Below the pieces are notes generated by a model. That model was given only the letters and a program-made list of their open reading frames with translations, was not told where the DNA came from and searched no databases. 64,000 bases of DNA from Saccopteryx bilineata. Taxonomy: Eukaryota; Chordata; Mammalia; Chiroptera; Emballonuridae. Both the position numbers and the translations under genes were made by a program. Position 1 is the stretch's first letter. Every line of letters starts with the position of its first letter. Location of the stretch: positions 66,998,410 to 67,062,409 of the forward strand of contig NC_089495.1 in NCBI RefSeq assembly GCF_036850765.1. Reading direction: 5' to 3'. Positions 24,956-35,549 of this stretch are shown here, one piece after another.

Positions 24956-26188
24956 TATACATAAAATAGAAGGCCCTTTGATACTTGTGATATACCTTTA
25001 TTTCACAAAAAGTAGATGCCTTTATGATAATCCAATTAATTGTGTTCTCCCAAGAACACACACATAATTACAAAGTTATTTTGACTTGAAAAGTGTTTGT
25101 TGTGATAATTCACCTGATCAGTAAAGAATTTCTATTAAAACAGTTTCATTAAATATGTTAAAATGATTTCTGAGGAACACAGATTCTACATTTCTGAAAT
25201 ATAAAACTGTATAGAAAATCTGGATATTCTATAATAATTTAAATATTTTATATGAATTTAGTATTAACTTAAACTGTTTTTGTGTTATTAATGCCATCAA
25301 TACTTTTATTTTTCCTACAGTCATTGACCAGTTTTAAAGAAAATTTTTCTACTTTCAAAGAATGCTGGTAGTCAATATTAGTCAAATAAATTCTTTGATG
25401 TTTTACTTAATAAGTAAATTTAGTCTATAATCAACAAGAAGAAAAATAGTATTCACTGTTTCTGTTAGTGATTTCTATTAGTGAATGGCAAGGTATTGAA
25501 ATTTAGTTGATAATGCAAATTAATACTAGTTGTTTATCTAAGATAGAAACAAAATAATCTGTATTACATTTGTAAAAGACTTGTTATTTTTAGAATAATC
25601 ATTTTTGCTTAAGTTGAAGACATAATCACTATTTGAAAATTATAATTATATTTTTCTACTACTAAAAAGGTGCAATAGTTTCACAATGTCAGTGCAAAAT
25701 TGTTATAGTGTATATTAATTTAATAGTACATATCTATTTACAGTACATATTTACTACATATTATATGCAGTCTAAGTTTGGAATTTATAAGGAATATTGT
25801 ATGATGAATTGAGATGCTACATTATATTTATGAGAATATTATTTTATTGCCAGTGATTATTTAAAAATATAAATGGTTAAAGTGCTTAATTGATTTTTTA
25901 GCTAGTTGAGATTTATGTTATTGAATAAAATCACCTTAATTTATGCATTAAAATAAAATTCTAAGAGTTTATGCTACATGTTAATAAAAAACATAAGTTA
26001 AATCAAGATTGAGGATAAACTTTAAGTCCTGGAATCTCAGGCCATTCTTCATTTCTTACACACTTTGCCTTTCTTAAAGCATTATGAGTCAGTCAGTTAA
26101 AATCTAATAACTAATACAGAAGCCAGAATGCTATATTTTAAATGTTCTATTAAGGTTGAAAATTTGTGTGAAACATTAACTTTCATTA
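24956..26188. other. AT-rich DNA, nothing recognised
   Basis: No gene or repeat boundary seen. Confidence 0.45.
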
Positions 26189-26201
26189 AGAAATACACTG
26201 G

Positions 26202-26534
26202 GCCTGACCAGGTGGTGGCGCAGTGGATAGAGTGTCAGACTGGGACACAGAGGACCCTGGTTTTAAACCCTGAGGTCACCAGCTTGAGCGTGGGCTCATC
26301 TGGTTTGAGCAGGGCTCACTAGCTTGAGCCCAAAGTTGCTGGCTTGTGCAAGGGGTTATTTGGTCTTCTATAGTCCCCAGGTCAAGGCACATATTAGAAA
26401 GCAATCAATGAACAACTAAAGTGCTGCAACAAAAAATTGATACTTCTTATCTCTCTCCCTTCCTGTCTGTATGTCCCTATGTATCACTCTCTCTGACTCT
26501 TTCTCTGTGTCTGTCAAGAAAAAAAAAAAAAAAA
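26202..26534 (+). repeat. tRNA-derived SINE, long type
   Basis: Begins 'gcctgaccaggtggtggcgc' and ends in a pure A run. The flanking duplication AGAAATACACTGG / AGAAATATGCTGG (about 26,189 and 26,535) has two mismatches. Confidence 0.93.
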
Positions 26535-26545
26535 AGAAATATGCT

Positions 26546-26815
26546 GGGATAAGGGTTTAGTGGCTGGATGAAAAAAGTCAATGGATTCATCAAAGAAAAA
26601 TATTTAGAAGCAAGGACAACAGTGTGGGGGATGCAGGAGGGAAGGTGGGTGGAGGAGGATAGAGGAAGGATAGATGATGATTGAGAGATTGAGAGGGAGT
26701 CTTGATTTGTGAACACACAATGCAATATACAGATGATGTATTATAGAATTGTACAACTGAAACCTATGTAGTTTTATTAATCAATGTCTCCCCAATAAAT
26801 TTAATAAGGAGAAAT
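26546..26815 (+). mobile_element. L1 3' UTR fragment, sense
   Basis: G-rich stretch, then 'gaacacacaatgcaatatac', 'gtacaactgaaacctatgta' and 'caatgtctccccaataaatt', a typical laurasiatherian L1 3' end. Confidence 0.7.
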
Positions 26816-27480
26816 ACACTAAAACTTCAATCTAATATAATTTGGAGTTTTAGAAATTGTAGGTACTTCTGCTATTGATATATTTATTTTTTTTTTGAAT
26901 GTGGTTAAAAATTGCTACACATAATGGACAAAAGCTTACTAAAGATACAAAATATTCCTTTTCCTTTTTATACTATGCATTCTAAAAAATAAAACAAAAA
27001 ATGAGATTTTTTTTTCAGACCAATAGGTCTCTCACTCATTGTTTTGGTTGTTTTTGCAGCACTGGAAAAACTCTCACAGCAGTAATTAAGTTAGGAATGT
27101 CCAAAGAATTCCAGCTAAAAAGAAAAGATATTTTGGCAGATAAATTTAAAGTCTTAATGATAAAATTATATAGTTTCGCCAAAGTGAAGGAAATTATCAA
27201 AACAAAAAGAATATTTTACTGAAAATTTTAGAAAATATGTAATATTCACTTGATTCTTTATTTAGTGTGCAACTGAGAGATCACATGCAATAAACAAAGG
27301 CTAAATGTATATGTAAACAAGTGAGTTAAAAAGCCCTTTATTTCTTAGCCTGAAAAGTGCCTATGGATAAAAGTGAGATTCAATTTTTTTTGAATATATA
27401 ACATATGATGCCTTGTAAAATAACATATTGATATAAATTAATTTGTTATCTGTATTAAAATATGTTTAAATTTATGTATT
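26816..27480. other. AT-rich DNA with one arm of a dispersed duplication
   Basis: The 68-bp segment 27,085-27,152 recurs at 28,033-28,100 with a few differences. The open frame at 27,001-27,222 has no protein-like features that I recognise. Confidence 0.6.
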
Positions 27481-27485
27481 GAATT

Positions 27486-27487
27486 GT

Positions 27488-27519
<32 letters not shown>

Positions 27520-27629
27520 AAGAGAGAGAATCATTGATCTGTTTTTGTATGTGCCCTGAAGGGGGAGGGAACCAACATCCTGTGCATATCTGGACAATGC
27601 TCTAACCAACTGAGCTTTCTGTCCAGGGC
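27486..27629 (-). repeat. VES-like tRNA-derived SINE
   Basis: In minus sense: head 'ccctggacagaaagctcag', 'gcattgtccagatatgcaca', 'agggcacatacaaaaacag', then (CT)n. This is a different SINE design from the other three, closer to the widely known bat VES type. Confidence 0.75.
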
Positions 27630-27733
27630 TATATTGAAGTATTTTAAATAAGCCAAGGCTCATCTAAAATAACTTTGCAGTCAGTGGTCATTCTTCTAAT
27701 AAATTATAGAGTCGTAAACAGAAAAAACTTAAG

Positions 27734-27850
27734 CCCTGACCGGATAGCATGAAAGTTGTCAGTTCAATCCCTTTTCAGAGCACATAAACGAACAGCTCGA
27801 TGCTCCTGTCTCTCTCTCCCTGCCTCTTTCTAAATTAAAAAGAAAAGAAA
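27734..27850 (+). repeat. Truncated VES-like SINE
   Basis: 'gccctgaccggatagcatg', the B-box-like 'gtcagttcaatccc', 'agagcacataaacgaac', then (CT)n and an A-rich tail. The A-box part is shortened. Confidence 0.65.
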
Positions 27851-29093
27851 AACCTTTAAACACCAAGTGATTGCTATTATGTTGTTATTAGAAATAGAGA
27901 GTCATAATCCATTTTCTGTTCATAAAACTAAACAAGCTTTTATAATCATCTTTTTAGTCAACAGTTTTACCTCAATCACAAAGTTGAAATAAATCACACA
28001 CACAAAAAAGTATTTAGACCTGCATTTAAGTGATTAAGTTAGGAATATCCAAAGAATTTCAGCTAAAAGAAAAAGATGTTTTGACAGATAAATTTAAAGT
28101 TTATTGTATTCTCTTGGTTATATAAGTGACTTTCAAATCTGATTAATCATATTAATAAAAAAAGGAATTTTTTATTACAAATAAAATATTTTATTCAAAA
28201 TAATATACATTAGAGTGGTAATTACATTAGAGTAGTATATTATGCTAAAATTATTTCTTTGCATGTTGTGTTCAGGTTTATGAAGTTCTGTGAAAAAGTT
28301 GTCATTGAGAAATACAATACAATTAATTCAGTCAATTCAAATCTCTATATATCTTAACTATTGTAACAATTTTCAAACTATTTCAGAAAAATTCTCTTTT
28401 GCTTCAAGAAGGGAATATCTCCTATATTAAATAAGTATTTATATGTCCCTGATTATTTTAAATATAGAATTTTAAATTAGAAAACACAAAAATATATTTT
28501 GTCATTATACAGATTAATCATTACAACTTAACTTAAAATATAAATGTATTCATTTTTTTCATAATCTTCAATGACTGAAAATATGTAATAAATAAATATG
28601 TTATTTATGTAGATTAAAGAACTGTTCCCAAAAAGTTTTTAGAGTAATCCCTTTTGGATATTAAAAATATATTATTTTTCATGTTGTGATATAATCTTTT
28701 TCCTCATATACAATCTTCCAGTTTGCATAGACCTGGATAAAAAAGTAGGTGAATGAGCCAATCTGGCACAAGAAATGGAAGTCAGTCTATCACTCAACCA
28801 TCTGGGCCCAACATAGTACTGACTGAGTTTCTGTACCTTGAACCAAAAGGGAGCAGCTCATGGACTGTAATTAACAGTGGGAAGAGGAGCTCCTGTTTCC
28901 ATGTTGCTCCCTATTCTGGGCTATTGGCCATCAACCAAAAGCACTGGCTTCTTAAGCTCATTTTAAATTCAGAACTTTTAGCTTTTTACAAATATTAACA
29001 TGTTTTATTTTACAAAAAAATATTTTTCTATGTGTTTACTTGTATTGTTTAATTACCACCTCCAAATCTGGCAGTATTTAGTGTTATTTTCTT
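27851..29093. other. AT-rich DNA, no gene recognised
   Basis: 28,033-28,100 is the second arm of the duplication with 27,085-27,152. The open frame at 28,753-28,998 sits in a less AT-rich patch but has no motif I recognise. Confidence 0.5.
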
Positions 29094-29282
29094 TTAAGAG
29101 GAAAACCCATAGATTTTGGCAGTCACTGGCAAACACTTAATATAGTAAGGATATTCTGGAGATGTAGCTTTATACATTCCAGAACAGGTACCGGCTGGAA
29201 AGCGGTCAGGTCCATCCCTGCCATCTGTGCGTATGACAATCCTCCTATGGATTGATTCCTCCGTTTTCTTTGTAATGTGACT
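29094..29282 (-). other. Unexplained open stretch, possible exon or retrocopy fragment
   Basis: A 62-codon minus-strand frame is open between a TGA (29,283-29,285) and a TAA (29,094-29,096). It has no start near its beginning, higher GC and several CpGs than its AT-rich surroundings. The predicted residues include IHRRIVIRTDGRDGPDRFPA and YPYYIKC, which are of balanced, non-low-complexity composition. I do not recognise the protein. It may be a fragment of a processed pseudogene, a true exon, or chance. Confidence 0.3.
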
Positions 29283-29824
29283 TCAGCATGTAGCTTGTCC
29301 AATTTTTATATTGAAGAAAATATTTAGTGACACTTTGTCACAGAGATTTGCTATTAAATATTTTGCATTTAGCTCACTTGGGAAGAAAAATTATACATTA
29401 AATATTCTAAAAGTATATATTTTTTGCTGAATATTCCATTGACCTTGAAATAGTGAAGTTAAGAAATATTCAGAGAACATAGAACTTACTTTATATATAC
29501 ACATTCTTTTTAAATTGTATATTTTATGTTTATGTTAAAGTGAGAGCTATATAACCTATCAATATTTTAATTTAAATGACCTAATAGTGCCCAGACATCA
29601 AGAAAATTAAATTAGTAATTTCTACAGAATTAGTCATGTTCTTTCGGTGATTTTGTCTGAGAAGTTATCATGGTAGTAATCAAATTAATAACTTGCCCTT
29701 TACTTTTTACTTCCATCTCAGATTTAAAATCTACTATTGCTCAATATTTATAATATTCAATATTTATCAAAATCACACAGAGTTTTAACTAAATAAACAT
29801 GCATTCTCTTTACATTATGAAAGC

Positions 29825-30025
29825 ATAGAAATTAGAAACCGTCTACCTGGGTTTAAATATCAGGATGGCTACTTAGTAGTTCTGTGCCATGGACCAATTT
29901 AACTCTCTGTGTCTTGACTTCCTTTTCTGTGAAAATGAAAGTTGTAATAATATATACCTAAAGGGTTGTGTATAAAAATTTAAGTAACTATATATAAGCC
30001 ATATAAATAGTACGCAGCCACTAAA
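29825..30025 (+). repeat. MIR SINE
   Basis: 'ctgggtttaaatatcagga', 'ctacttagtagttctgtg', 'aactctctgtgtcttgactt', 'tgaaaatgaaagttgtaata' and 'cctaaagggttgtgtat' follow the MIR core in order. Ancient and diverged. Confidence 0.8.
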
Positions 30026-30734
30026 TATATATTAGTCATTTTTCTTATTAATTTCTATAGGGTAATGTGGCCAGGTTGTTGGAATGTCAGAGAATACCAT
30101 GAGACAAATAATATATAAAAATTAAACAATTTGAAAGGAGTAGTGAGCGATGAGTGTTATATGGAAAGAGGAGTTCAACCTGATTGAAAACATACCTTTC
30201 AGAGAAGCTGCAGCTGTGGTTCTGTTTCAGTCGTGAGGTAACATTATTTTGACTATAAAATTCTTCCTAAAAACAAAATGCAATCAAATGAACTAAACTA
30301 AACTGAAACATGAAAACTGCACCTTTGAACCTATTTTTAACCAATTGCTTTTTTGTCTCTTTGCATTGGAGTATTTTCACAGGTAGACTACTTTGGTGAT
30401 TTGATCTATGAGGGCATTTTAATCATATATTTCCAAATAGATAGCTTCATTTCTTAACCAATTTTAAAATCTTTTAACATTAAAACAATCATTATAATGA
30501 CTCTCATGTTGGGAAATAAATGCTAATATGTTAATTTACATTCAAACAACTAGATAACTCCTTTATTAGTGCTTTTACATTTAGTAGCATTCACAGATTT
30601 TACTGTTTCTTTTAATATATACTTGCTGAAGTCAAAGCTTTTTAGACATTTGCTGAATGTTCATTTTTTTCTCTTTTCCATTGAGCATGTAAAATAAAAC
30701 TTACATCATTATTTTCATGTGGATATTACACCTA
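30026..30734. other. AT-rich DNA, nothing recognised
   Basis: No gene or repeat boundary seen. Confidence 0.45.
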
Positions 30735-31757
30735 TGTTGTAAATTAAAGCATACCTTAATTCCACAGATTATGTAGAGACACCAAGGCAGGATACAGAAG
30801 AATTTTTAAAAGGAGATTTATTAATAAGCCAATTGCATATGACTTACACAGGGTATAGCTGACCCAAATTGTGTAGCCTCGAATATAGCTCTGAGGCTAG
30901 TTATATATACTTGATCACATACAGCAGTGGTCCCCAACCCCTGGGCCATGGACCGGTACCAGTCTGTGGGCCATTTGGTACTGGTCCGCAGAGAAAGAAT
31001 AAATAACTTACATTATTTCCATTTTATTTATATTTAAGTCTGAACAATGTTTTATTATTTTTTTTTAAATGACCAGATTCCCTCTGTTACATCCATCTAA
31101 GACTCACTCTTGCTGCTTGTCTCGGTCATGTGATACATTTATTCATCCCACCCTAAAGGCTGGTCTGTGAAAATATTTTCTGACATTAAACTAGTCCGTG
31201 GCCCAAAAGAGGATGGGGACCACTGACATACAGGTTGGGGGGAAAGGAGAGGGATTACATGATGTCAGAGGATAAGCATTTGTAAATCACCCATTAAGGA
31301 GAAAAAATGGGGAGAGGAAAGGGCTACTTAAATCTTTCTTCCTTCTCCAGCATTCCTGGCTAGCTTTTTACCTTCTTCCTCACAGGTGTGGGGAAGGGAG
31401 GGGGTCCAAGTTTCCTTCCTCCTTCCATTCAAAACCTAGTACAAAAACCTCTCTTATTTACAATATTATAGCCTTTCCTAAGCATGAATGCAATCAGCCA
31501 TCTTGATCTGGTGTAAATCACACACAAGTATAAAGATCATATTTACAAAATCTCTCTGAATGCTTGGCCTAAATCTTAAAATGTCTTTTAAGTCTCTTAG
31601 TAAAAGGGAATTTCTTATCTCAGTACATAGTATGTCCTTGTAAGCCAGGAAACTCCCACTTTCTTCTCCCTCCTTTCTGTGGAGAATGGCAAGAAACCTG
31701 ACCCTTTCTTCTAAAACATTAATATTAATTTTTACAATTCTTTGGTACCTTGCTACA
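30735..31757 (-). repeat. 3' LTR of the provirus, with a hAT insertion
   Basis: Starts TGTTGTAAATTAAAGCATAC and ends GGTACCTTGCTACA on the plus strand. It aligns along its whole length with 38,738-39,446 once the hAT element (30,925-31,225) and its 8-bp duplication are removed, leaving about 714 bp against 709 bp. The LTRs differ by many substitutions and small indels, so the insertion is old. Confidence 0.93.
30925..31225. mobile_element. Non-autonomous hAT element in the LTR
   Basis: Ends CAGTGGTCCCCAACC and GGGGACCACTG, with a perfect 8-bp duplication ACATACAG (30,917-30,924 and 31,226-31,233). The other LTR has the uninterrupted site near 38,925, so the insertion came after the provirus formed. 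It is a different family from the 4606-4936 element. Confidence 0.96.
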
Positions 31758-31774
31758 TTCCCCACTGGTTTTAT
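31758..31774 (-). other. Polypurine tract of the provirus
   Basis: Minus-strand ATAAAACCAGTGGGGAA immediately precedes the 3' LTR (TGTAGC...). Its purine-rich end sits where plus-strand DNA priming occurs in gammaretroviruses. Confidence 0.75.
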
Positions 31775-32149
31775 ATCCTGAGTCAAATCTTTGACTCATT
31801 TTAATGAGGTGTATGAGGCTGTTGAGTAGGCAGGAACCTTAAAGTTAAGGCTAGGATCAGTGATTTGCAGACCCTGTAAGTAGGAACATTAGCCTATAAC
31901 TTGCAACAGATATTTAACAGGTAGACTTGATGTTTTCATTAATAGTAACACAGTCTATTGAAGAAACAAATGCTACTGATTAATGTCTTACAACCTGTAC
32001 AAACATTTTGCAACTTACATAAAATTAACTGGCTTTTATAACAACTTACTTTCTCCCTTTTCAAAAGTATTTCTATACTTTATAACTTTTATTATTAAAA
32101 TTATATAATTTCTTTTTAGTCAGAACTCTTAATTTAAAAATCTTAACCT

Positions 32150-33093
32150 TTAGTGACCACCAAGCTGGCTGTTGGAGGACAGCAAGCTGCCAAAGGCATG
32201 CTGGGAGCAGGTGGGGCACTGCCAGAAGTTTTTGGTGCCCACACGCCCACTGGCACTCCTGCTGTGGGGTGAGTGCTGGTGGAAGTCACGGTAGTTCTTG
32301 GTGAGCAGTGTGTAGAGGAAGAGGTTGATGCAGCTGTTGAGGTAGGTGAGGCAAGTGGTCAGGTTGTTGATGATGTGTGAGCAGCAGCTGCTATATCTAG
32401 AAAGGCATGAAGCATGCCCAAAAGAGTAGTACAATGCCCAGGATGAGGTGCAGCACTCTGGGGTTGGGCAGCTGCCGTGTCTGTGGGAAGGAGGCCTGCT
32501 GCGACAGTCAGTAGGTTCAGGCCAGGTGCATGTAGAGCAGCCCGATGACCACGCCAGGCCCCACAATGCTGGTCTCAAAGAGTAGTGTCAGGTAGGCATG
32601 GTAGTTGCTCTGGCCCCCAGGCCGGCAGGCAGAGGCTCTTGTGTTCCTTGTGGACCAGTCGGATATCCAGCAAGTGGGTGAAGATGCTGGCATGCACGGT
32701 CAGAAATTCCAAGCTGAGGACGACATGGCAACGAATGTCTCCAAGTGCCACTCCTTGTGATGTAGGTGGTGACAATGAAAGGGATGCTGAGCAGGTAGAG
32801 CAGGTCATCCAGCACCAGGTTGACAACATAGATGTACATGGAGGCTGAGGTTTGCAGGAAATGGTACACAACTATCAGCGTATACACGTTGCCCACCCCA
32901 CTCACCACGCCTATGACCAAGAGTACTGTTCCAATGGCACCCATGGCCACCAGGTCCTGCAGGGGGCTGAGTTCTGTCAGGCTGGCTCACGAGCTGTTGA
33001 GGGATCCATTGGGGTAGCTGGATGGTTTGGACACAGAGCTGCCTGTCATAGCTAGCACAGGAACCTGCTTGCAGGCTCTGGGCTCAGGGCCAT
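32150..33093 (-). pseudogene. UTS2R: Urotensin II receptor (UTS2R)-like pseudogene inside the provirus
   Basis: UTS2R is a rhodopsin-family receptor for urotensin II, single-exon in human. This copy runs from an ATG at 33,093 (MALSPEP...) to a stop at 32,150. Recognisable parts in order are TM1 ([15 protein letters not shown]), TM2 ([19 protein letters not shown]), early TM3 ([11 protein letters not shown]), extracellular loop 2 ([11 protein letters not shown]), TM5-TM6 (for example [10 protein letters not shown]), TM7 (NNLTTCLTYLNSCINLFLY) and the TM7-tail junction (LLTKNYRDF). About 45 residues from the end of TM3 through TM4 are missing, including the E/DRY region. Several frameshifts and in-frame stops (two around TM5-TM6) break the frame. 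It shares the provirus orientation and lies between integrase and the polypurine tract. About 260 bp of GC-richer sequence upstream (33,094-33,355) may be its 5' UTR. No poly-A tail or flanking duplication is visible. The identification comes from memory of the human protein and is confident at family level. Confidence 0.88.
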
Positions 33094-33355
33094 CTCTGCT
33101 GCCTCACGCTAGACTTGAGGCTGGAATGTGCTGCAACAGGGGCATCTGTGGGTGACAAGCTTGTCCTTGGTCACTGCACAGCAAGTCGAGCTCCTGTGAC
33201 CATACTTCTGCAACAGCTTCGCCTTGCTCTGTACTAAGCAAACAAAAGAGGGCTGGCCCCGCGCCTGCACTGGATGGAAGGAAAGACAGTATCCAATGGA
33301 CCACAGTAATGTCGGCACTGGAGTGGCAAGAGGGGGTGCACCTCGCCCTAAGGAG

Positions 33356-33900
33356 GGCCACTTGCTCACTGGTTTCAAAATCAAATTTGCTTAAAGTTTC
33401 CTTTATGATTCGATTTATGCGTCCTATCTGCACTGAACTTTTGGGTCCTGTAGGCACAATGTAATTCCCAATTAATTTCCAATTAATATTGAGTGCCTTT
33501 CCCACTAGCCATGAGATCTTGGAAACAAATGCAGGCCCATTATTAGAGTGGGCAAGCTAAATTTGAAAATAATTTTATAGAGCAATTTTTTAACAACTGT
33601 TATTGTGGTCCCATTTCTAGTAGGAAAAGCTTCTACCTACTTGTCAATTACTTTAGTAAAATCTATTTTTAAATGTTTACCTGGGAATGTTTCTCTCTCC
33701 CTGTTTCTTTTTATAATTTCTTTACTTTGCTTAGTATTTATTTGGGCACAGACTAAACACTCGGATATTATGCCTTCTGCAATAGATTCTAAGGCTGGCT
33801 TTTCTAATTATTTCTTATTCTTAATTATTCCTTTTTCTGTTGGCAAAATCTTTTTTATAATTGGATGCAAATAAACCTTTGGCAATAAGTGTTCTAGTAA
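33356..33900 (-). pseudogene. pol: Retroviral integrase remnant (pol)
   Basis: Integrase would join viral DNA to the host genome. The minus strand reads, with frameshifts, a zinc-binding-region-like part (ISECLVCAQIN), then FPGKHLKIDFTKV, VEAFPTRNGT and, past a frameshift, GKALNINWKL and INRIIKETLSKF. These follow the order of a gammaretroviral catalytic core. Similarity stops near 33,356 (after EQVALL), where the GC-richer sequence joined to the UTS2R copy begins. Stops and frameshifts make it non-functional. Confidence 0.85.
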
Positions 33901-33939
33901 AGTCGCAAAAATTTCCTAAAAACCTCATTGGTTTTAGGG

Positions 33940-34070
33940 CTACCTTATTGGTAGTATCATCAGCTGCTTGGTTTTCTTGAGTTTCTAGGGAGCCCCCCAT
34001 TTCTGGTGACTTGAATAGTGGATGAAGGCTACTATTTCAGGGGAGCAGGCTCCTGCATTGTTGGGGTGAG
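33940..34070 (-). pseudogene. RNase H C-terminal remnant (pol)
   Basis: Minus-strand reading contains IHYSSHQKWGA followed by a Glu/Asn/Ala-rich stretch, in the place of the last catalytic region of retroviral RNase H just upstream of integrase. Only a short remnant; reverse transcriptase is not recognised beyond it. Confidence 0.6.
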
Positions 34071-34289
34071 GGTTTGAGCCTCACCTTTGTTAGTCCTTAA
34101 GCCTTCTCCCGATGGCCCCTCTTTGACTATGCCTGTCTTAGGTTTTTCCTGACTTCAGGAATCTTATCCATCTTTGACTAACCAGACATCTTAGGGGCCA
34201 CAGTTATGTGAGGGAGGAGCAATGCACCTTTCAAAATGATTAGTTTTATTTATTTTTTAGCAGCTGATGATGCAATTCCTTTTTTTTTT

Positions 34290-34480
34290 TTTTTTTAGAA
34301 AACATAATACATTTTCTTTTTAATTTCTAGAGCTGAATACTATAAAAGGCTAAATTGACTGCTTTATTATCTTCTGGTGCCTTTAGGTCTAGAGGTGCAT
34401 AGACTAAGCTTTCCATACTCTAAGAAAGCTGCAGGTGTCTTTAATAACTTCCAACACCTTAGACAAGTTTATGGTTCTTT
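34290..34480 (-). pseudogene. gag: gag capsid C-terminal remnant
   Basis: With frame changes, the minus strand reads a capsid-end-like pattern (an APL/D-K-APED block, a NLAF block and ALEIKKKM), resembling the end of gammaretroviral capsid. The adjacent poly-T (34,280-34,297) marks a deletion or insertion junction, after which RNase H sequence follows. Assigned by order and faint similarity. Confidence 0.5.
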
Positions 34481-35549
34481 TTCTTAGTATTTTCTCTGAT
34501 CCTGGCTAACAGAAATAGGCAGAGAATGTCTAAACCTTCCTCACTTGCTTGGTAGTTAAGGTCCCACTTTAAGCCAGGCAAACAGAAGCATTTTCTTGAG
34601 GTGGTCTTGATTATCTTAAGTGGGCAGCATATGTACAGTACAGATTCTAACAGTCCTGTTAAGTCTCAAGGCTTCCCGAAAAAGGGGTCCTAAGCTTTCT
34701 AATTCTATAGGTCACTTGGGAAAAAAGGATTTAAACTATTTGCTATTATAATGTGTCTCAAATTCTAAAGATCTAGTTAAAGGCACCAACTGAAATGACC
34801 AATATTTCATAAAAATAAATTTTATATTTTACTTAATCACAAATTCCTTTTACATTTCAAAAAACATACTTTATTTATGCTATAATTTTATGCATTCTAA
34901 CAGATAATGTCTAAAAAGCTCAAGAGAAACAGATTTTTGTTAACATCCTTTGGCCTTTATATCTGGGCTCAAAAATTAAATGTTTCTTAGTACCACAATT
35001 TGTTATCTATTTTCTATTTTTTTTTATTTATTATGTTGAGAATTCTACTGTTAAGCCAATCAATAGTAATATTTGTCCCTCTGGGTTTGGTGACCTAACA
35101 TTGAACAATACGGCTTCAAAAATGATAATAAGCTAAACATTTATATACCATATAAAAATATATCATTAATAATCATTACATTAATAATGATTACATGTAC
35201 CCTAATATTTAAACCAAGATTTTAACATCACAGGGCTATAAAATAGCAAATAAAAAGAATTAACAAAAGACTCTTGAAATAACATATACATTTCTAACAT
35301 AGAAAATACTCTTTCTTTTTGCAAACATGGCTTTTTTCTCTGCAAAACTGGCTTCCTCTTTACCACTCTGCACTCTTTCTGCAAAACATTAGCAAGACAA
35401 TAGCCTTACCCCATAATCCTATCACTCATTTTCTTTCCTGGAGCTGATAATCAACAAGGTCCACACCTGTGGTTTGTTATTTTTCCAAGCATTTTCATCT
35501 GGCCCTGTTTCCTTTTCTTTCTCTAAGATTCTTCTAAAAAAAAGTTCTA
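34481..35549 (-). other. Proviral interior, degenerate
   Basis: Lies between matrix-side and capsid-side gag remnants, so it is probably decayed gag plus unrelated AT-rich sequence. No frame or motif can be assigned with confidence. Confidence 0.4.

Noticed and set aside
27001..27222. 73-codon frame as a small gene
   Set aside because: AT-driven composition, no Kozak-like or splice evidence, and part of it is a dispersed duplicate (27,085-27,152) whose second copy is not open.
31478..31786. 102-codon minus-strand frame and its partner at 39,169-39,426
   Set aside because: Both are in the provirus LTRs at the same place, so they are LTR sequence read as protein.
31758..32149. Surviving env transmembrane segment between the receptor copy and the polypurine tract
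   Set aside because: I read this stretch in minus-strand frames and found no env-like motif; it is AT-rich with stops.
32150..33093. Functional UTS2R gene
   Set aside because: In-frame stops, frameshifts and loss of part of TM3-TM4 exclude a working receptor, and it lies in a provirus.
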